A DNA stretch of 64,000 bases from a bacterium. Its GTDB lineage: Bacteria; Acidobacteriota; Polarisedimenticolia; Polarisedimenticolales; Polarisedimenticolaceae. The notes beneath the pieces were generated by a model that had not been told where the DNA came from, searched no databases, and saw only the letters and a program-made list of their open reading frames with translations. The DNA lies in assembly GCA_024226515.1 (NCBI GenBank), contig JAAELQ010000232.1, forward strand, positions 1-64,000. Reading direction: 5' to 3'. A program made the position numbers and the translations under genes. Shown here piece after piece: positions 35,401-43,260 of the stretch; position 1 is the stretch's first letter; each line of letters starts with the position of its first letter.

Positions 35401-35808
35401 GTCGACGAGCTGATCGGGTGCGAGCGAACCGACGTCGACGGCAACTCGGCCGGCAGGCTCACGGAGGAGCACATCCTCGTCGTCGCCCCCTATAACTTGC
35501 AGGTGCGCAAGCTGCAGCAGCGTCTGCGCGAGGGAGTACGCGTCGGCACCGTCGACAAGTTCCAGGGTCAGGAGGCCCCGGTCGTCATCGTGTCGCTGTG
35601 CGCCAGCGAGGGGCACGGATCGCCGCGCGGCCTCGATTTCCTGCTTCAACCCAACCGACTCAACGTCGCGTTGTCGCGCGCGCAGAGTCTCGCGTTCGTC
35701 GTCGGGCATCCCGGCCTGGCGCGGACACGCGCGTCGACCGTGGAGCAGATGTGCCTGATCAACCGCTTCTGCGGCATCGTCGAGACCGGTTCGTTGCCGC
35801 AACCCTGA
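32458..35808 (+). CDS. RecB-like nuclease (TM0106 type) / RNase H-like / Upf1-like SF1 helicase fusion
   Basis: A protein of 1116 residues. Residues 1-200 are a RecB-family nuclease with 'GRPDFLL' (D111), 'YEPLEAKLA' (E131, K133) and 'VIQLCAYAEML' (Q145). Residues ~315-500 are an RNase H-like exonuclease domain: 'VFFDMEGYPL' (D320, E322), 'YHYGAYE', 'YNRDDC'. Residues ~720-1116 are an SF1B Upf1-like helicase: Walker A 'GPPGTGKT' (741-748), 'DEAGQ' (850-854), 'VDKFQGQE' (1032-1039), 'NVALSRA' (1069-1075). This architecture is known in bacteria, often annotated as TM0106-family nuclease, with no firm function; DNA repair or defence is usually suspected. It is divergent from the UvrD-exonuclease gene, and the BNR lipoprotein gene follows 23 bp downstream. 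Confidence 0.92.
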   Translation: MYRRGTRITYSPGDLSRFMESRFVTWMNRLALEQPGRHEQDPAGEELDMLRRRGNDHERQVLEALRAEGRDVHEIPDGPGAEEATLEALASGCEVIYQGSLSKTPFAGRPDFLLRRERPSRLGDWSYEPLEAKLARRPKPPAVIQLCAYAEMLEAAQGLRPERLHVRLGSGESAELRTLDYWFYYRSLYDEFLRFMTEFDEDTRPVPEQYARHAPWATHAESALEELDHLSGVAGITSAQVRRLEAHGIESMAELAARPTPPKGRALREATYRKLHDQARLQVASRGLDRPLYEIVPPDHQKPEGLALLPPASRLDVFFDMEGYPLGAAPLEYLFGATHVEDGERRFSDWWAHDAEEECLAFEEFIDWVTRRVCDDPTMHVYHYGAYEVSAIRRLMGLHGTREVAIDALFKHGVFVDLYDIVRDGIRIGEPRYSIKNVEKLYRDDREAEVSSAVDSIVYYDRWTESGEPRDWRESPILNDIRDYNRDDCDSTLMLVDWLRGCQEDEGIGWAGEQTQDDDRRAPRETPEVASALLERAANEHDTILGQLVEFHRREDRPMWWTWFDRHEMNEEQLIEDLGCLGGLERTHDREDWDGNWVTLSYRFDPEQDTKLRVGDRCSPPRAEDVTAEIVELDLDAGRASVKLQGAWIGRLGNRPPERLSLIPKEYIGANSISSSIQKTAERWLEVASAPDALLDFLDRRAPRLRGIERGRPLIAPGESPTDAAMRVVPAMDGTTLSIQGPPGTGKTTISARVILELIRNKKRVGVTSNSHKAILNLMIKCGEMAQGRLSCLKAGGARDDRLFEVCPFAEHEKNFDAAPMVDRFPLVGGTAWLFSRHDVQGKFDYLFVDEAGQVSVANLVGMARASKNIVLVGDQMQLPQPIQGSHPGDSGLSTLDYLLGDRATVPEEMGLFLGTTYRLHPDLCGFISSAFYEDRLVSAEGRERRVVRRAGRDAGVVFVPVEHEGNTQASAEEVDAVAALVDELIGCERTDVDGNSAGRLTEEHILVVAPYNLQVRKLQQRLREGVRVGTVDKFQGQEAPVVIVSLCASEGHGSPRGLDFLLQPNRLNVALSRAQSLAFVVGHPGLARTRASTVEQMCLINRFCGIVETGSLPQP

Positions 35809-35831
35809 GTTCCCCGTACGATCAGGGCACG

Positions 35832-38519
35832 ATGAAACGACCCCTCCAGCTCGTCCTGTGCGCCGCCGCCTGTCTCGCCCTTGCCGCATGCTCGTCGGGG
35901 GTGCGGCGCGAGACTCCGCGTACGACTCCGCCGACCGACGATCGGCCGGGCAAGGAGCCGGCCGGGAACTGGTTCATGGCGCAGCGCACCGACTCGCGCG
36001 GAGAGCATCCGATCCACGCGCGCTCCCTCGCCATCGCGACCGCGAAGGACGAAGGGCGACTGCAAGCGGCCGGCGTCGGCGCGTGGACTCCCGCGGGCCC
36101 GCGCAACATCGGCGGACGCATCATCTCGCTGGCGCTCGATCCGAACGACTCGGACCACGTCTGGCTCGGCGCCGCGGACGGAGGTGTGTGGCACACGTTC
36201 AACGCAGGCGCCAGCTGGACGCCGGTGTTCGACGAACAAACGATCCTCTCCATAGGATCGATCGCGACGCATCCCACCGACTCGGACATCGTCTACGTCG
36301 CGACCGGAGAGGACGGCGCGGGCAGCTACGCCTATCCGGGCGAGGGTGTGTTCAAGACCGTCGACGGCGGGGCGACCTGGACGAATCTCGGCCTGGCCGA
36401 GGTGCGGCGCATCCCGAAGCTGGCGATCGACCCCGTCGATCCGCAGCGTATCTTCGTCGCGGCGGGCGGCGGCTACTGGTCGAACGACCAGAACCGCGGC
36501 GTCTACCGCTCGACCGACGGCGGCGCGAGCTGGCAGAAGGTGCTGTACGTCAACACCGAGACCGGCGCGGCCGACGTGGCGATCGATCCGTCGAACCCCA
36601 ACATCGTCTTCGCCGCTATGTGGCAGCGCACCCGTGCCGACAACCACAATCACTACGGCGGGGTGAACAGCGGGATCTGGCGTTCGCTGGACGGCGGAAC
36701 GACCTGGACGAGGCTGACGCTGGGCCTGCCGGGCGGGTCGCTCGGCCGCATCGGCATCGCGATCGCGCCGTCGAAGCCGAAGACGGTGTACGCCACGATC
36801 GTCGCCAGCGACGGGTCGCTCGAGGGGATCTACCGCAGCGGCGACAGCGGCGGGGCGTGGGTCAAGACCGACACCCCGTCGATGACCGGCAGCTTCAGCC
36901 CGTTCGGCTACTACTTCGGGCAGGTCCGCGTGCACCCCACCGACGAGTCGACGATCTACGTGCTGGACATCCAGCTCTGGCGTTCGACCGACGCGGGCGT
37001 CACGTTCCAGGCGATCACGGGAGGGATTCACGTCGACCAGCACGCGCTGATCGTCGGCGCAACGGGGCGCCTGCTGGCCGGCAACGACGGTGGCTTCTAC
37101 CGCAGCTTCGACGACGGTGGGGTCTGGGCGGCCGACGTGTCGCTGCCGATCACACAGTTCTACGACCTGTGCATCGACGCGCAGCAGCCGCAGCGACGCT
37201 TCGGCGGCACGCAGGACAACGGTACGCTGCGCACCACGACGGCGGGGCTCGACGACTGGGCCAACGTGCTGGGCGGCGACGGCATGCAGTGCGAGGTCGA
37301 TCCGACCGACTCGAACCGGGTCTACGCCGAGTGGCAGTGGGGCGGGGTCAACCGCTCGACCAATGGCGGCGCGTCGTTCGTCCAGGCCTCGAGCGGCATC
37401 GACCCCGGCGAGCCGAACAACTGGGTCACGCCGATCACGGTCGACCCGGTGACGCCGAACCGGATCTACACCGGCACGTCGCGGCTCTACCGCTCGACCG
37501 ACTTCGCCGTCTCGTGGAGCCCGGTCAGCGACGAGCTGGGCACCGTGCCCGCGAAGCACGCCGCGGCGCCCGAGGGGCCTCCCGGCGAGGACCACGGACA
37601 GGAACCGATCCAGGGCACGCTGACCGCGATCGGCGTCTCGCCGGTCGACCACACGATCGTCTGGGCCGGCACGGACGACGGCAGCCTGTGGGTTACCGAC
37701 GACGACGCGCAGACCTGGACCGAGGTGACGCCGCCGGGCGATGCGTTCTGGGTCACCGACATCGTGCCCGACCCGTTCGACGCCGACGCGGCGTACCTGT
37801 CGGTCGCCGGCTATCGATCCGGGGACACGCTGCCCTACGTGCGCTACACCGAAGACCTCGGCGCCACGTGGAACGATCTCAGCGCGACCCTGCCGCAGGT
37901 TCCGGTCAACAGCGTCGTGCCCGATCCGGCGTGGCGCGGCCAGCTCTTCGCCGGCAGCGACGTCGGCGTGCACTGGAGCGCGGACGGCGGATCGAACTGG
38001 TCCGTGCTGCGCAGCGGGATGCCGTGGGTCGTGGTGCAGGACCTGGTGCTGAACGACCTGTCGCGGACGCTGTTCGCCGGGACGCACGGCCGGTCGATGT
38101 ACGCGTTCGACCTCGGGCAGCTCCCGCCGGCCGACGGCGACGGGGACGGCGTGGACAACAACGCCGACTGCGCCCTGGCCGACCCCGGGGCGTTCGCCGT
38201 CCCGCCGGAGGTCGCCGCGCTGGCCGTCGCCGCCGCTCCGGGCAAGGCCGCCGTGATCTCCTGGGACAGCCTGGCCTCGGCGGCGGGCCCGGCCACCGTC
38301 TACGACGTGGCGACGGGGACGCTGGTCGATCTGCGGAGCTCCGGAACGACGACCGGCGCCGCGCTGCAGTGCGGGGTCGGCCCGACAGAGACGACCGACC
38401 CGGGGGCGCTCGCGCCGGGCAGCGGCGTCTGGTATCTGGCCCGCGGAATCAACGCATGTGGCTCCGGTGGCTGGGGTTTCGCCGTCGACGGCCCACGCGA
38501 GGTCGCCGCCTGCCCGTGA
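35832..38519 (+). CDS. lipoprotein with sortilin/BNR-type beta-propeller
   Basis: A protein of 895 residues. A lipoprotein signal ends in 'LALAACSSG' with lipobox cysteine C20. The main body (~80-760) is one or two beta-propellers with recurrent Asp-box-like motifs: 'STDGGASWQKV', 'SLDGGTTWTRL', 'TVDGGATWTNL', 'STNGGASFVQA'. This is the VPS10/sortilin and exo-sialidase-like pattern. An acidic loop 'DGDGDGVDNNADC' resembling a thrombospondin type 3 calcium site leads into a C-terminal FN3-like domain ending 'WYLARGINACGSGGWG', a divergent form of the ending shared by other exported proteins here. It starts 23 bp after the helicase gene with a weak ribosome site. No glycosidase active site is identifiable, so a binding role is likely. 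Confidence 0.88.
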   Translation: MKRPLQLVLCAAACLALAACSSGVRRETPRTTPPTDDRPGKEPAGNWFMAQRTDSRGEHPIHARSLAIATAKDEGRLQAAGVGAWTPAGPRNIGGRIISLALDPNDSDHVWLGAADGGVWHTFNAGASWTPVFDEQTILSIGSIATHPTDSDIVYVATGEDGAGSYAYPGEGVFKTVDGGATWTNLGLAEVRRIPKLAIDPVDPQRIFVAAGGGYWSNDQNRGVYRSTDGGASWQKVLYVNTETGAADVAIDPSNPNIVFAAMWQRTRADNHNHYGGVNSGIWRSLDGGTTWTRLTLGLPGGSLGRIGIAIAPSKPKTVYATIVASDGSLEGIYRSGDSGGAWVKTDTPSMTGSFSPFGYYFGQVRVHPTDESTIYVLDIQLWRSTDAGVTFQAITGGIHVDQHALIVGATGRLLAGNDGGFYRSFDDGGVWAADVSLPITQFYDLCIDAQQPQRRFGGTQDNGTLRTTTAGLDDWANVLGGDGMQCEVDPTDSNRVYAEWQWGGVNRSTNGGASFVQASSGIDPGEPNNWVTPITVDPVTPNRIYTGTSRLYRSTDFAVSWSPVSDELGTVPAKHAAAPEGPPGEDHGQEPIQGTLTAIGVSPVDHTIVWAGTDDGSLWVTDDDAQTWTEVTPPGDAFWVTDIVPDPFDADAAYLSVAGYRSGDTLPYVRYTEDLGATWNDLSATLPQVPVNSVVPDPAWRGQLFAGSDVGVHWSADGGSNWSVLRSGMPWVVVQDLVLNDLSRTLFAGTHGRSMYAFDLGQLPPADGDGDGVDNNADCALADPGAFAVPPEVAALAVAAAPGKAAVISWDSLASAAGPATVYDVATGTLVDLRSSGTTTGAALQCGVGPTETTDPGALAPGSGVWYLARGINACGSGGWGFAVDGPREVAACP

Positions 38520-38557
38520 TCCGGAGGGCCGCGGTCCGATGGGCTCCGGCTAACTCG

Positions 38558-38586
38558 TTGACCTGAAAAGTGTTTCGTCGTATACC
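38558..38586 (+). promoter_or_regulatory. sigma70-like promoter of the second S8 protease
   Basis: TTGACC (38558-38563), 17-bp spacer, TATACC (38581-38586). This is one of the best promoter matches in the window, ~100 bp upstream of the GTG start. Confidence 0.6.
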
Positions 38587-38588
38587 GC

Positions 38589-38621
38589 ACGTGCCCGGTC
38601 CAACGCGGACTCCGGGCACGT
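38589..38621 (+). promoter_or_regulatory. inverted repeat in the protease mRNA leader
   Basis: ACGTGCCCGG (38589-38598) and CCGGGCACGT (38612-38621) form perfect 10-bp arms with a 13-nt loop, starting 3 bp after the -10 box. Its position over the transcription start suits a repressor operator or a 5'-end hairpin that protects the mRNA. Confidence 0.5.
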
Positions 38622-38689
38622 CCTGCTGCGGCAAGCAGAGGGGAGCCGTGCGGGACCACCCGTTAATTCGACCTCTTCGAAGGTGATCC

Positions 38690-41600
38690 GTGAACATCTC
38701 GATCCCGTCCTCTGTCCGGTCCCGGCGCACGTGCGCCATCGTCGTTCTTGCCCTGATCTGTTCGCTCGCGGCCTCCGTCGTTTCGGCGGGCGAGGTGCGC
38801 TGGCGCAACGGTGGCGCCTCCCTGGCGCCACGGATGACGGGCCTCGAGGTGCAGGAGAAGCTGCAGCAGCTCGCCGGCCGTGAGAGCCGACGACGCGTGA
38901 TCCTGCACTTCGACGGACCGCTCGACGAGGTCGGCAAGCGGGCACTGGAGCGCAGCGGGATCACCGTCCTCGACTACCTCGGCGACAACGTCTGGTTCGC
39001 CGGCGTGGCCAAGAACGCCGACGTCGCGCGCGCCGTGGCCGACACGCGCCCGGCCGCGGTCGAGTCGATCCCGACCGTGCGCAAGCTGCACCCGGATCTG
39101 GCGGCGGGCATCGTGCGGCCGTGGTCGATCATCGGGCCGTCCGTGGAAGAGACGAAGGGCAAGCCCGAGCGTCCGGCCGGAGAGGCGACGGTCGCGGCCT
39201 ACGTCCTGTTCCACCGGGATTTCGACGTGCAGCGCGACGCCGAGAGCGTCATCGCGCGGCACGGCGGGCAGATCCGCTCCAAGCTGAACAGCATCAACGG
39301 AGTGGTCGTTCACCTGCAGGCCGCGCGCATCCCGCAGCTGGCCGCCGAGGACGACGTGATGTACGTCGAGCCGCCCTTGCCGCGCTTCGACGAGATCAAC
39401 GACGACAACCGGCCGCGCACGGGAGCCGACACCGCCAACCAGCCGCCGTACGGACTGGACGGCACGGGCGTGACCGTGATGGTCTACGACGGTGGGCAGA
39501 TGTTCGCGCACGGCGACTTCGCCGGACGCCTGACCGCAGGCGACACCGACGGAGTGTCCGACCACGCGACCCACGTCGGCGGAACGATCGGCGGCGACGG
39601 AGCGGGCAGCGGCGGCCAGTACCGCGGCATGGCCCCCGGCGTCAGCATCGTCTCATACGGGTTCGAACAGGAAGGGGGCCTGCAGGAGGGCTTCCTCTAC
39701 ACCGACCCCGGCGACCTCGAGGCCGACTACACCGAGGCGATCACTGTCTTCGGTGCGGACATCTCGAACAACTCGATCGGCACGAACACCGCGCCGAACG
39801 GCTTCCCCTGCGAGTGGGAGGGCAACTACGGCACGACCGGCGCCCTGATCGACTCGATCGTGGCCGGTGCGATCGGTGCGCCGTTCCGCATCGTCTGGGC
39901 CAACGGCAACGAGCGTCAGGGCTCGCAGCGCTGTGGCGCGACGTACGTCACGACGGCGCCGCCGGCGTGCGCCAAGAACCACATCACGGTCGGCGCGCTG
40001 AACTCCAACGACGACTCGGTGACCGGGTTCACGTCGTGGGGTCCGTGCGACGACGGACGGATCAAGCCCGACATCTCGGCGCCCGGCTGTCAGAGCGACG
40101 GCGACAGCGGTGTCACGTCGACGAGCAGCGCCGGCGGCTACACCGTCAAGTGCGGCACGTCGATGGCCAGCCCGACCGTGACCGGCCTGGGTGCGTTGCT
40201 GCTGCAGCACTACCGGACGACGTTCCCCGGCCAGCCGGACTTCCGCAACTCCACGCTGAAGGCGGTGCTGGCGCAGACGGCCGTCGACATCGAGGAGACC
40301 GGCCCGGACTACAAGTCGGGATACGGTTCGGTGCGCGTCGTTCCCGCGGCGGATCTGTTCACCGAGGAACGCTTCATCGAGCAGGAAGTGGCCCAGGGCG
40401 ACGTGTACTCGTTCATCGTCTCGGTCGGCCCGACCGACACCGAGCTGAAGGTCACCGTGGCGTGGGACGATCCGTCGGGCACGCCGAACGTCGACCCCGT
40501 GCTGGTCAACGACCTCGACCTGCGTGTGATCGGCCCCGACAGCACGGTCCATCACCCGTGGACGCTGGATCCGGCGAACCCGTCGACCCCGGCCGTGCGC
40601 AACCAGCGCGACGGCGTGAACAACATCGAGCAGGTCGTGATCGACGCGCCTGCTCCGGGCAGCTACCGCGTCGAGGTCGAGGGCTTCAACGTGGCCCAGG
40701 GTCCGACGCAGCCGTTCAGCGCCGCGGCATCGCCGACGCTGTTCAACTGCTCGTCGAAGGGCACGATCGCCGCGCGCGGCAACACGATCGCCTGTGAGGC
40801 GTCGCTGGAGATCAGCGTCATCGACTGCGACCTCGACCTGGACTCGGGCATCTCCGAGACGATCGTCGTCCCGGTCGTCTCGACCACCGACGGCTCCGGC
40901 GAGTCGCTCACCCTGACCGAGACCGCGCCCGAATCGGCCAACTTCGAGGGCCTGGTCACGGTCAGCGCCACCGAGGGCCCGGGATTGCTGCAGGTCGCGG
41001 AGGGCGACACGATCACGACGACCTACGTCGACGCGGACGACGGCGAGGGCAACTTCAACGTCGTCGTCACCGACGACCTGACCGTCGACTGCACCGCGCC
41101 CGAGACGCTATCGGTCGCGATCATCGAGATCATGCCGCGCGACGCGACCGTGCAGGTGACGCTCGACGAGCCGTCGCAGGTCACGCTGCACTACGGCGAG
41201 TCGTGCGCCGCGCTGACCGAGACCGTCGGCGGCGGGGCCAGCAACACGTTGCACGAGATCAACATCAGGGGCCTGACGGACGAGACGTCGTACTGGTTCA
41301 CCGTCGAGGCGACGGACCCGGCGGGCAACGTATCGACCGACGACAACGGCGGCGCGTGCTTCAACTTCGCGACGCCGGCGGTTCCGGACTTCTACACCGA
41401 GAGTTTCGTCGGCGGCTTCGACCTGGCCAACACCAGCATCACGTTCGTGCCGAACAACTCCGACGACTTCTATGCGCTGTGCGTCGAGTCTCAAGTTACC
41501 GTGCTGCCGACCGACCCCACGGGCGGCACCGACCTCGGCCTCGGGGACGACCCGGCGGGCTCGTTCACGCTCAGCGGCGGGGCCAGCGTCCTGCACTACG

Positions 41601-43156
41601 GTCAGGCGTACGACGAGATCTTCGTCGGCCCCAACGGCTTCGTCACGTTCGACGTCGGCGACAGCGACTACACCGAGACGCTCGAGGATCACTTCGACCA
41701 GCCGCGCATCGCGGCCCTGTGGGACGACCTGAACCCCAGCGCCGGCGGCAGCGTGAGCTGGCTGCAGCTGTCGGATCGCGCCGTGGTGACGTGGCAGGAC
41801 GTGCCGGAGTACAGCGAGTCCAACAGCAACACGTTCCAGATCGAGATGTTCTTCGACGGAACGCTGCGCATCACCTGGCTGTCGATCGACTCCGGCGACA
41901 ACCTCGTCGGTCTCTCGGGCGGCCTGGGCATCGATCCGGACTTCCTGCCGACCGACCTGTCCGAGACCGGCGTGTGCAACCCGCGCGCGCCGTTCGCCAA
42001 CGACATGGCGGTTCAGACGGGTGTCGACGCGCCGGTACAGGTCGCGCTGACGGCCAGCGACGACGGTCTGCCCGAGATCCCGGGGATGCTGAGCTACGAG
42101 ATCGTCGCGCTGCCGGTGTTCGGCAGTCTGGTCGACGACGGCACGGCAAGCCCGATCGTCTCGGTGCCCCACGCGTTGCAGCCGGGCGCCAACAGCGTCA
42201 CCTACACGCCGGGCGCGGGCATGCAGGGGGCGGACTACTTCGACTTCCGCGCCAGCGACGGCGGCAGCGCCCCGGACGGCGGCACGTCCAACGACGGTAC
42301 GGTGGGCGTGACGATCGGCGGCAGCCAGGGCCTGATCTACGACTTCCTCGTCGACGATCAGGATCCGGGCTGGACCGCGACCGGCGAGTGGGCGTTCGGC
42401 GCGCCGACGGGCGGCGGAACGCACGACGGCGACCCCGCGGGCGGTGCGACCGGCTCGAACGTCCTGGGCTACAACCTGAGCGGCGACTACCCGAACAGCA
42501 TGAGTATCGAGATGCTGACGTCCAAGGCGATCAACCTCACCGGACGGAGCGGCGTGCATCTCGAGTTCCAGCGCTGGCTCGGAATCGAGAGCTCCACCTA
42601 CGACCACGCCACCGTCCAGGTCAGCAACAATGAAGTCGACTGGACCACCGTCTGGGATCACAGCGGCGGCGCGCTGAGCGAGAGCGCCTGGTCGGCGCAG
42701 AGCTACGACATCTCCGCGGTGGCCGACAACCAGCCGGCGGTGTTGCTGCGCTGGACGATGGGAACCTCGGACGGCTCGGTGACCTATCCCGGATGGAACA
42801 TCGACGACATCCGCATCCTCGGCGACCAGCCGTCGCCGTGCTTCCAGCCGCCCGTCGACGTGCCGAACCTGATCCTGCTCTCGGACAAGCAGACGCTGAG
42901 CTGGGATGCGTCGGCCTATGCCGGCGGCAACCCGCCGCTGTACGACGTGCTGCGCGCGGACTCGGCAACAGGGTTCGGCCTGGCGTTCTGTGTCGAGTCC
43001 GACGACGGAGTCGACACGCAGGCCGTGGACGTCGACGACCCGGCCGTGGGCGCGACGCGCTACTACCTGATTCGCGCAGAGAACGACTGCGGGCCCGGAA
43101 CGCTGGGACAGAACTCTGCCGGCGCCCAGCGCAGCGGACTCGACTGCACTCCGTGA
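38690..43156 (+). CDS. exported subtilisin-like (S8) protease with tandem propeptides and long C-terminal module
   Basis: A protein of 1488 residues with a GTG start after GAAGGTGAT. A signal peptide (1-34) is followed by two propeptide-like ferredoxin-fold segments (~68-136 and ~169-235). The S8 domain spans ~250-560: D267 ('VTVMVYDGG'), H295 ('DHATHVGGTIGG'), oxyanion Asn N405 or N407 ('VWANGNE') and S491 ('KCGTSMASPTVTG'). A jelly-roll P-like domain ('KVTVAWDDPSGT', ~590) and a ~800-residue region of FN3, nidogen-like, Ig-like and MAM-like parts follow, ending in 'YYLIRAENDCGPGTLG'. This last region is paralogous to the BNR protein at 22966-27189. Replacement of the usual DSG by DGG around the aspartate is unusual. 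Self-processing and secretion are expected. Confidence 0.92.
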   Translation: MNISIPSSVRSRRTCAIVVLALICSLAASVVSAGEVRWRNGGASLAPRMTGLEVQEKLQQLAGRESRRRVILHFDGPLDEVGKRALERSGITVLDYLGDNVWFAGVAKNADVARAVADTRPAAVESIPTVRKLHPDLAAGIVRPWSIIGPSVEETKGKPERPAGEATVAAYVLFHRDFDVQRDAESVIARHGGQIRSKLNSINGVVVHLQAARIPQLAAEDDVMYVEPPLPRFDEINDDNRPRTGADTANQPPYGLDGTGVTVMVYDGGQMFAHGDFAGRLTAGDTDGVSDHATHVGGTIGGDGAGSGGQYRGMAPGVSIVSYGFEQEGGLQEGFLYTDPGDLEADYTEAITVFGADISNNSIGTNTAPNGFPCEWEGNYGTTGALIDSIVAGAIGAPFRIVWANGNERQGSQRCGATYVTTAPPACAKNHITVGALNSNDDSVTGFTSWGPCDDGRIKPDISAPGCQSDGDSGVTSTSSAGGYTVKCGTSMASPTVTGLGALLLQHYRTTFPGQPDFRNSTLKAVLAQTAVDIEETGPDYKSGYGSVRVVPAADLFTEERFIEQEVAQGDVYSFIVSVGPTDTELKVTVAWDDPSGTPNVDPVLVNDLDLRVIGPDSTVHHPWTLDPANPSTPAVRNQRDGVNNIEQVVIDAPAPGSYRVEVEGFNVAQGPTQPFSAAASPTLFNCSSKGTIAARGNTIACEASLEISVIDCDLDLDSGISETIVVPVVSTTDGSGESLTLTETAPESANFEGLVTVSATEGPGLLQVAEGDTITTTYVDADDGEGNFNVVVTDDLTVDCTAPETLSVAIIEIMPRDATVQVTLDEPSQVTLHYGESCAALTETVGGGASNTLHEINIRGLTDETSYWFTVEATDPAGNVSTDDNGGACFNFATPAVPDFYTESFVGGFDLANTSITFVPNNSDDFYALCVESQVTVLPTDPTGGTDLGLGDDPAGSFTLSGGASVLHYGQAYDEIFVGPNGFVTFDVGDSDYTETLEDHFDQPRIAALWDDLNPSAGGSVSWLQLSDRAVVTWQDVPEYSESNSNTFQIEMFFDGTLRITWLSIDSGDNLVGLSGGLGIDPDFLPTDLSETGVCNPRAPFANDMAVQTGVDAPVQVALTASDDGLPEIPGMLSYEIVALPVFGSLVDDGTASPIVSVPHALQPGANSVTYTPGAGMQGADYFDFRASDGGSAPDGGTSNDGTVGVTIGGSQGLIYDFLVDDQDPGWTATGEWAFGAPTGGGTHDGDPAGGATGSNVLGYNLSGDYPNSMSIEMLTSKAINLTGRSGVHLEFQRWLGIESSTYDHATVQVSNNEVDWTTVWDHSGGALSESAWSAQSYDISAVADNQPAVLLRWTMGTSDGSVTYPGWNIDDIRILGDQPSPCFQPPVDVPNLILLSDKQTLSWDASAYAGGNPPLYDVLRADSATGFGLAFCVESDDGVDTQAVDVDDPAVGATRYYLIRAENDCGPGTLGQNSAGAQRSGLDCTP

Positions 43157-43160
43157 TCGA

Positions 43161-43195
43161 AGGCGGGCCCGGGGCAGCGTCTCCCGGGCCCGCCT
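43161..43195 (+). terminator. strong stem-loop after the S8 protease
   Basis: AGGCGGGCCCGGG (43161-43173) pairs perfectly with CCCGGGCCCGCCT (43183-43195) around a 9-nt loop, starting 5 bp after the stop codon. No T run follows, so termination by this hairpin alone is uncertain. Confidence 0.55.
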
Positions 43196-43201
43196 CAGCA
43201 G

Positions 43202-43230
43202 TTGACGCTGATAGGACCGTCGGCTAACGT
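43202..43230 (+). promoter_or_regulatory. trpS promoter
   Basis: TTGACG (43202-43207), 17-bp spacer, TAACGT (43225-43230), 30 bp upstream of the trpS ATG and directly after the preceding stem-loop. Confidence 0.55.
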
Positions 43231-43260
43231 CTCGGTTCGATTCACCGAAAAGAGACGACC

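Noticed and set aside
29995..35889. An open frame of 1964 codons on the minus strand extending the UvrD gene upstream
   Set aside because: The part beyond 32451 is antisense to the RecB/Upf1-like helicase gene, whose motifs are intact. The extra sequence is Arg/Asp/Val-rich without domains, as expected of a high-GC shadow frame.
43233..43249. A T-arm-like hairpin (TCGGT-TCGATTC-ACCGA) just upstream of trpS, suggesting a tRNA or tRNA-mimic leader
   Set aside because: No acceptor, D or anticodon arm can be drawn around it. The predicted trpS transcription start falls inside it, so it would not be transcribed whole.
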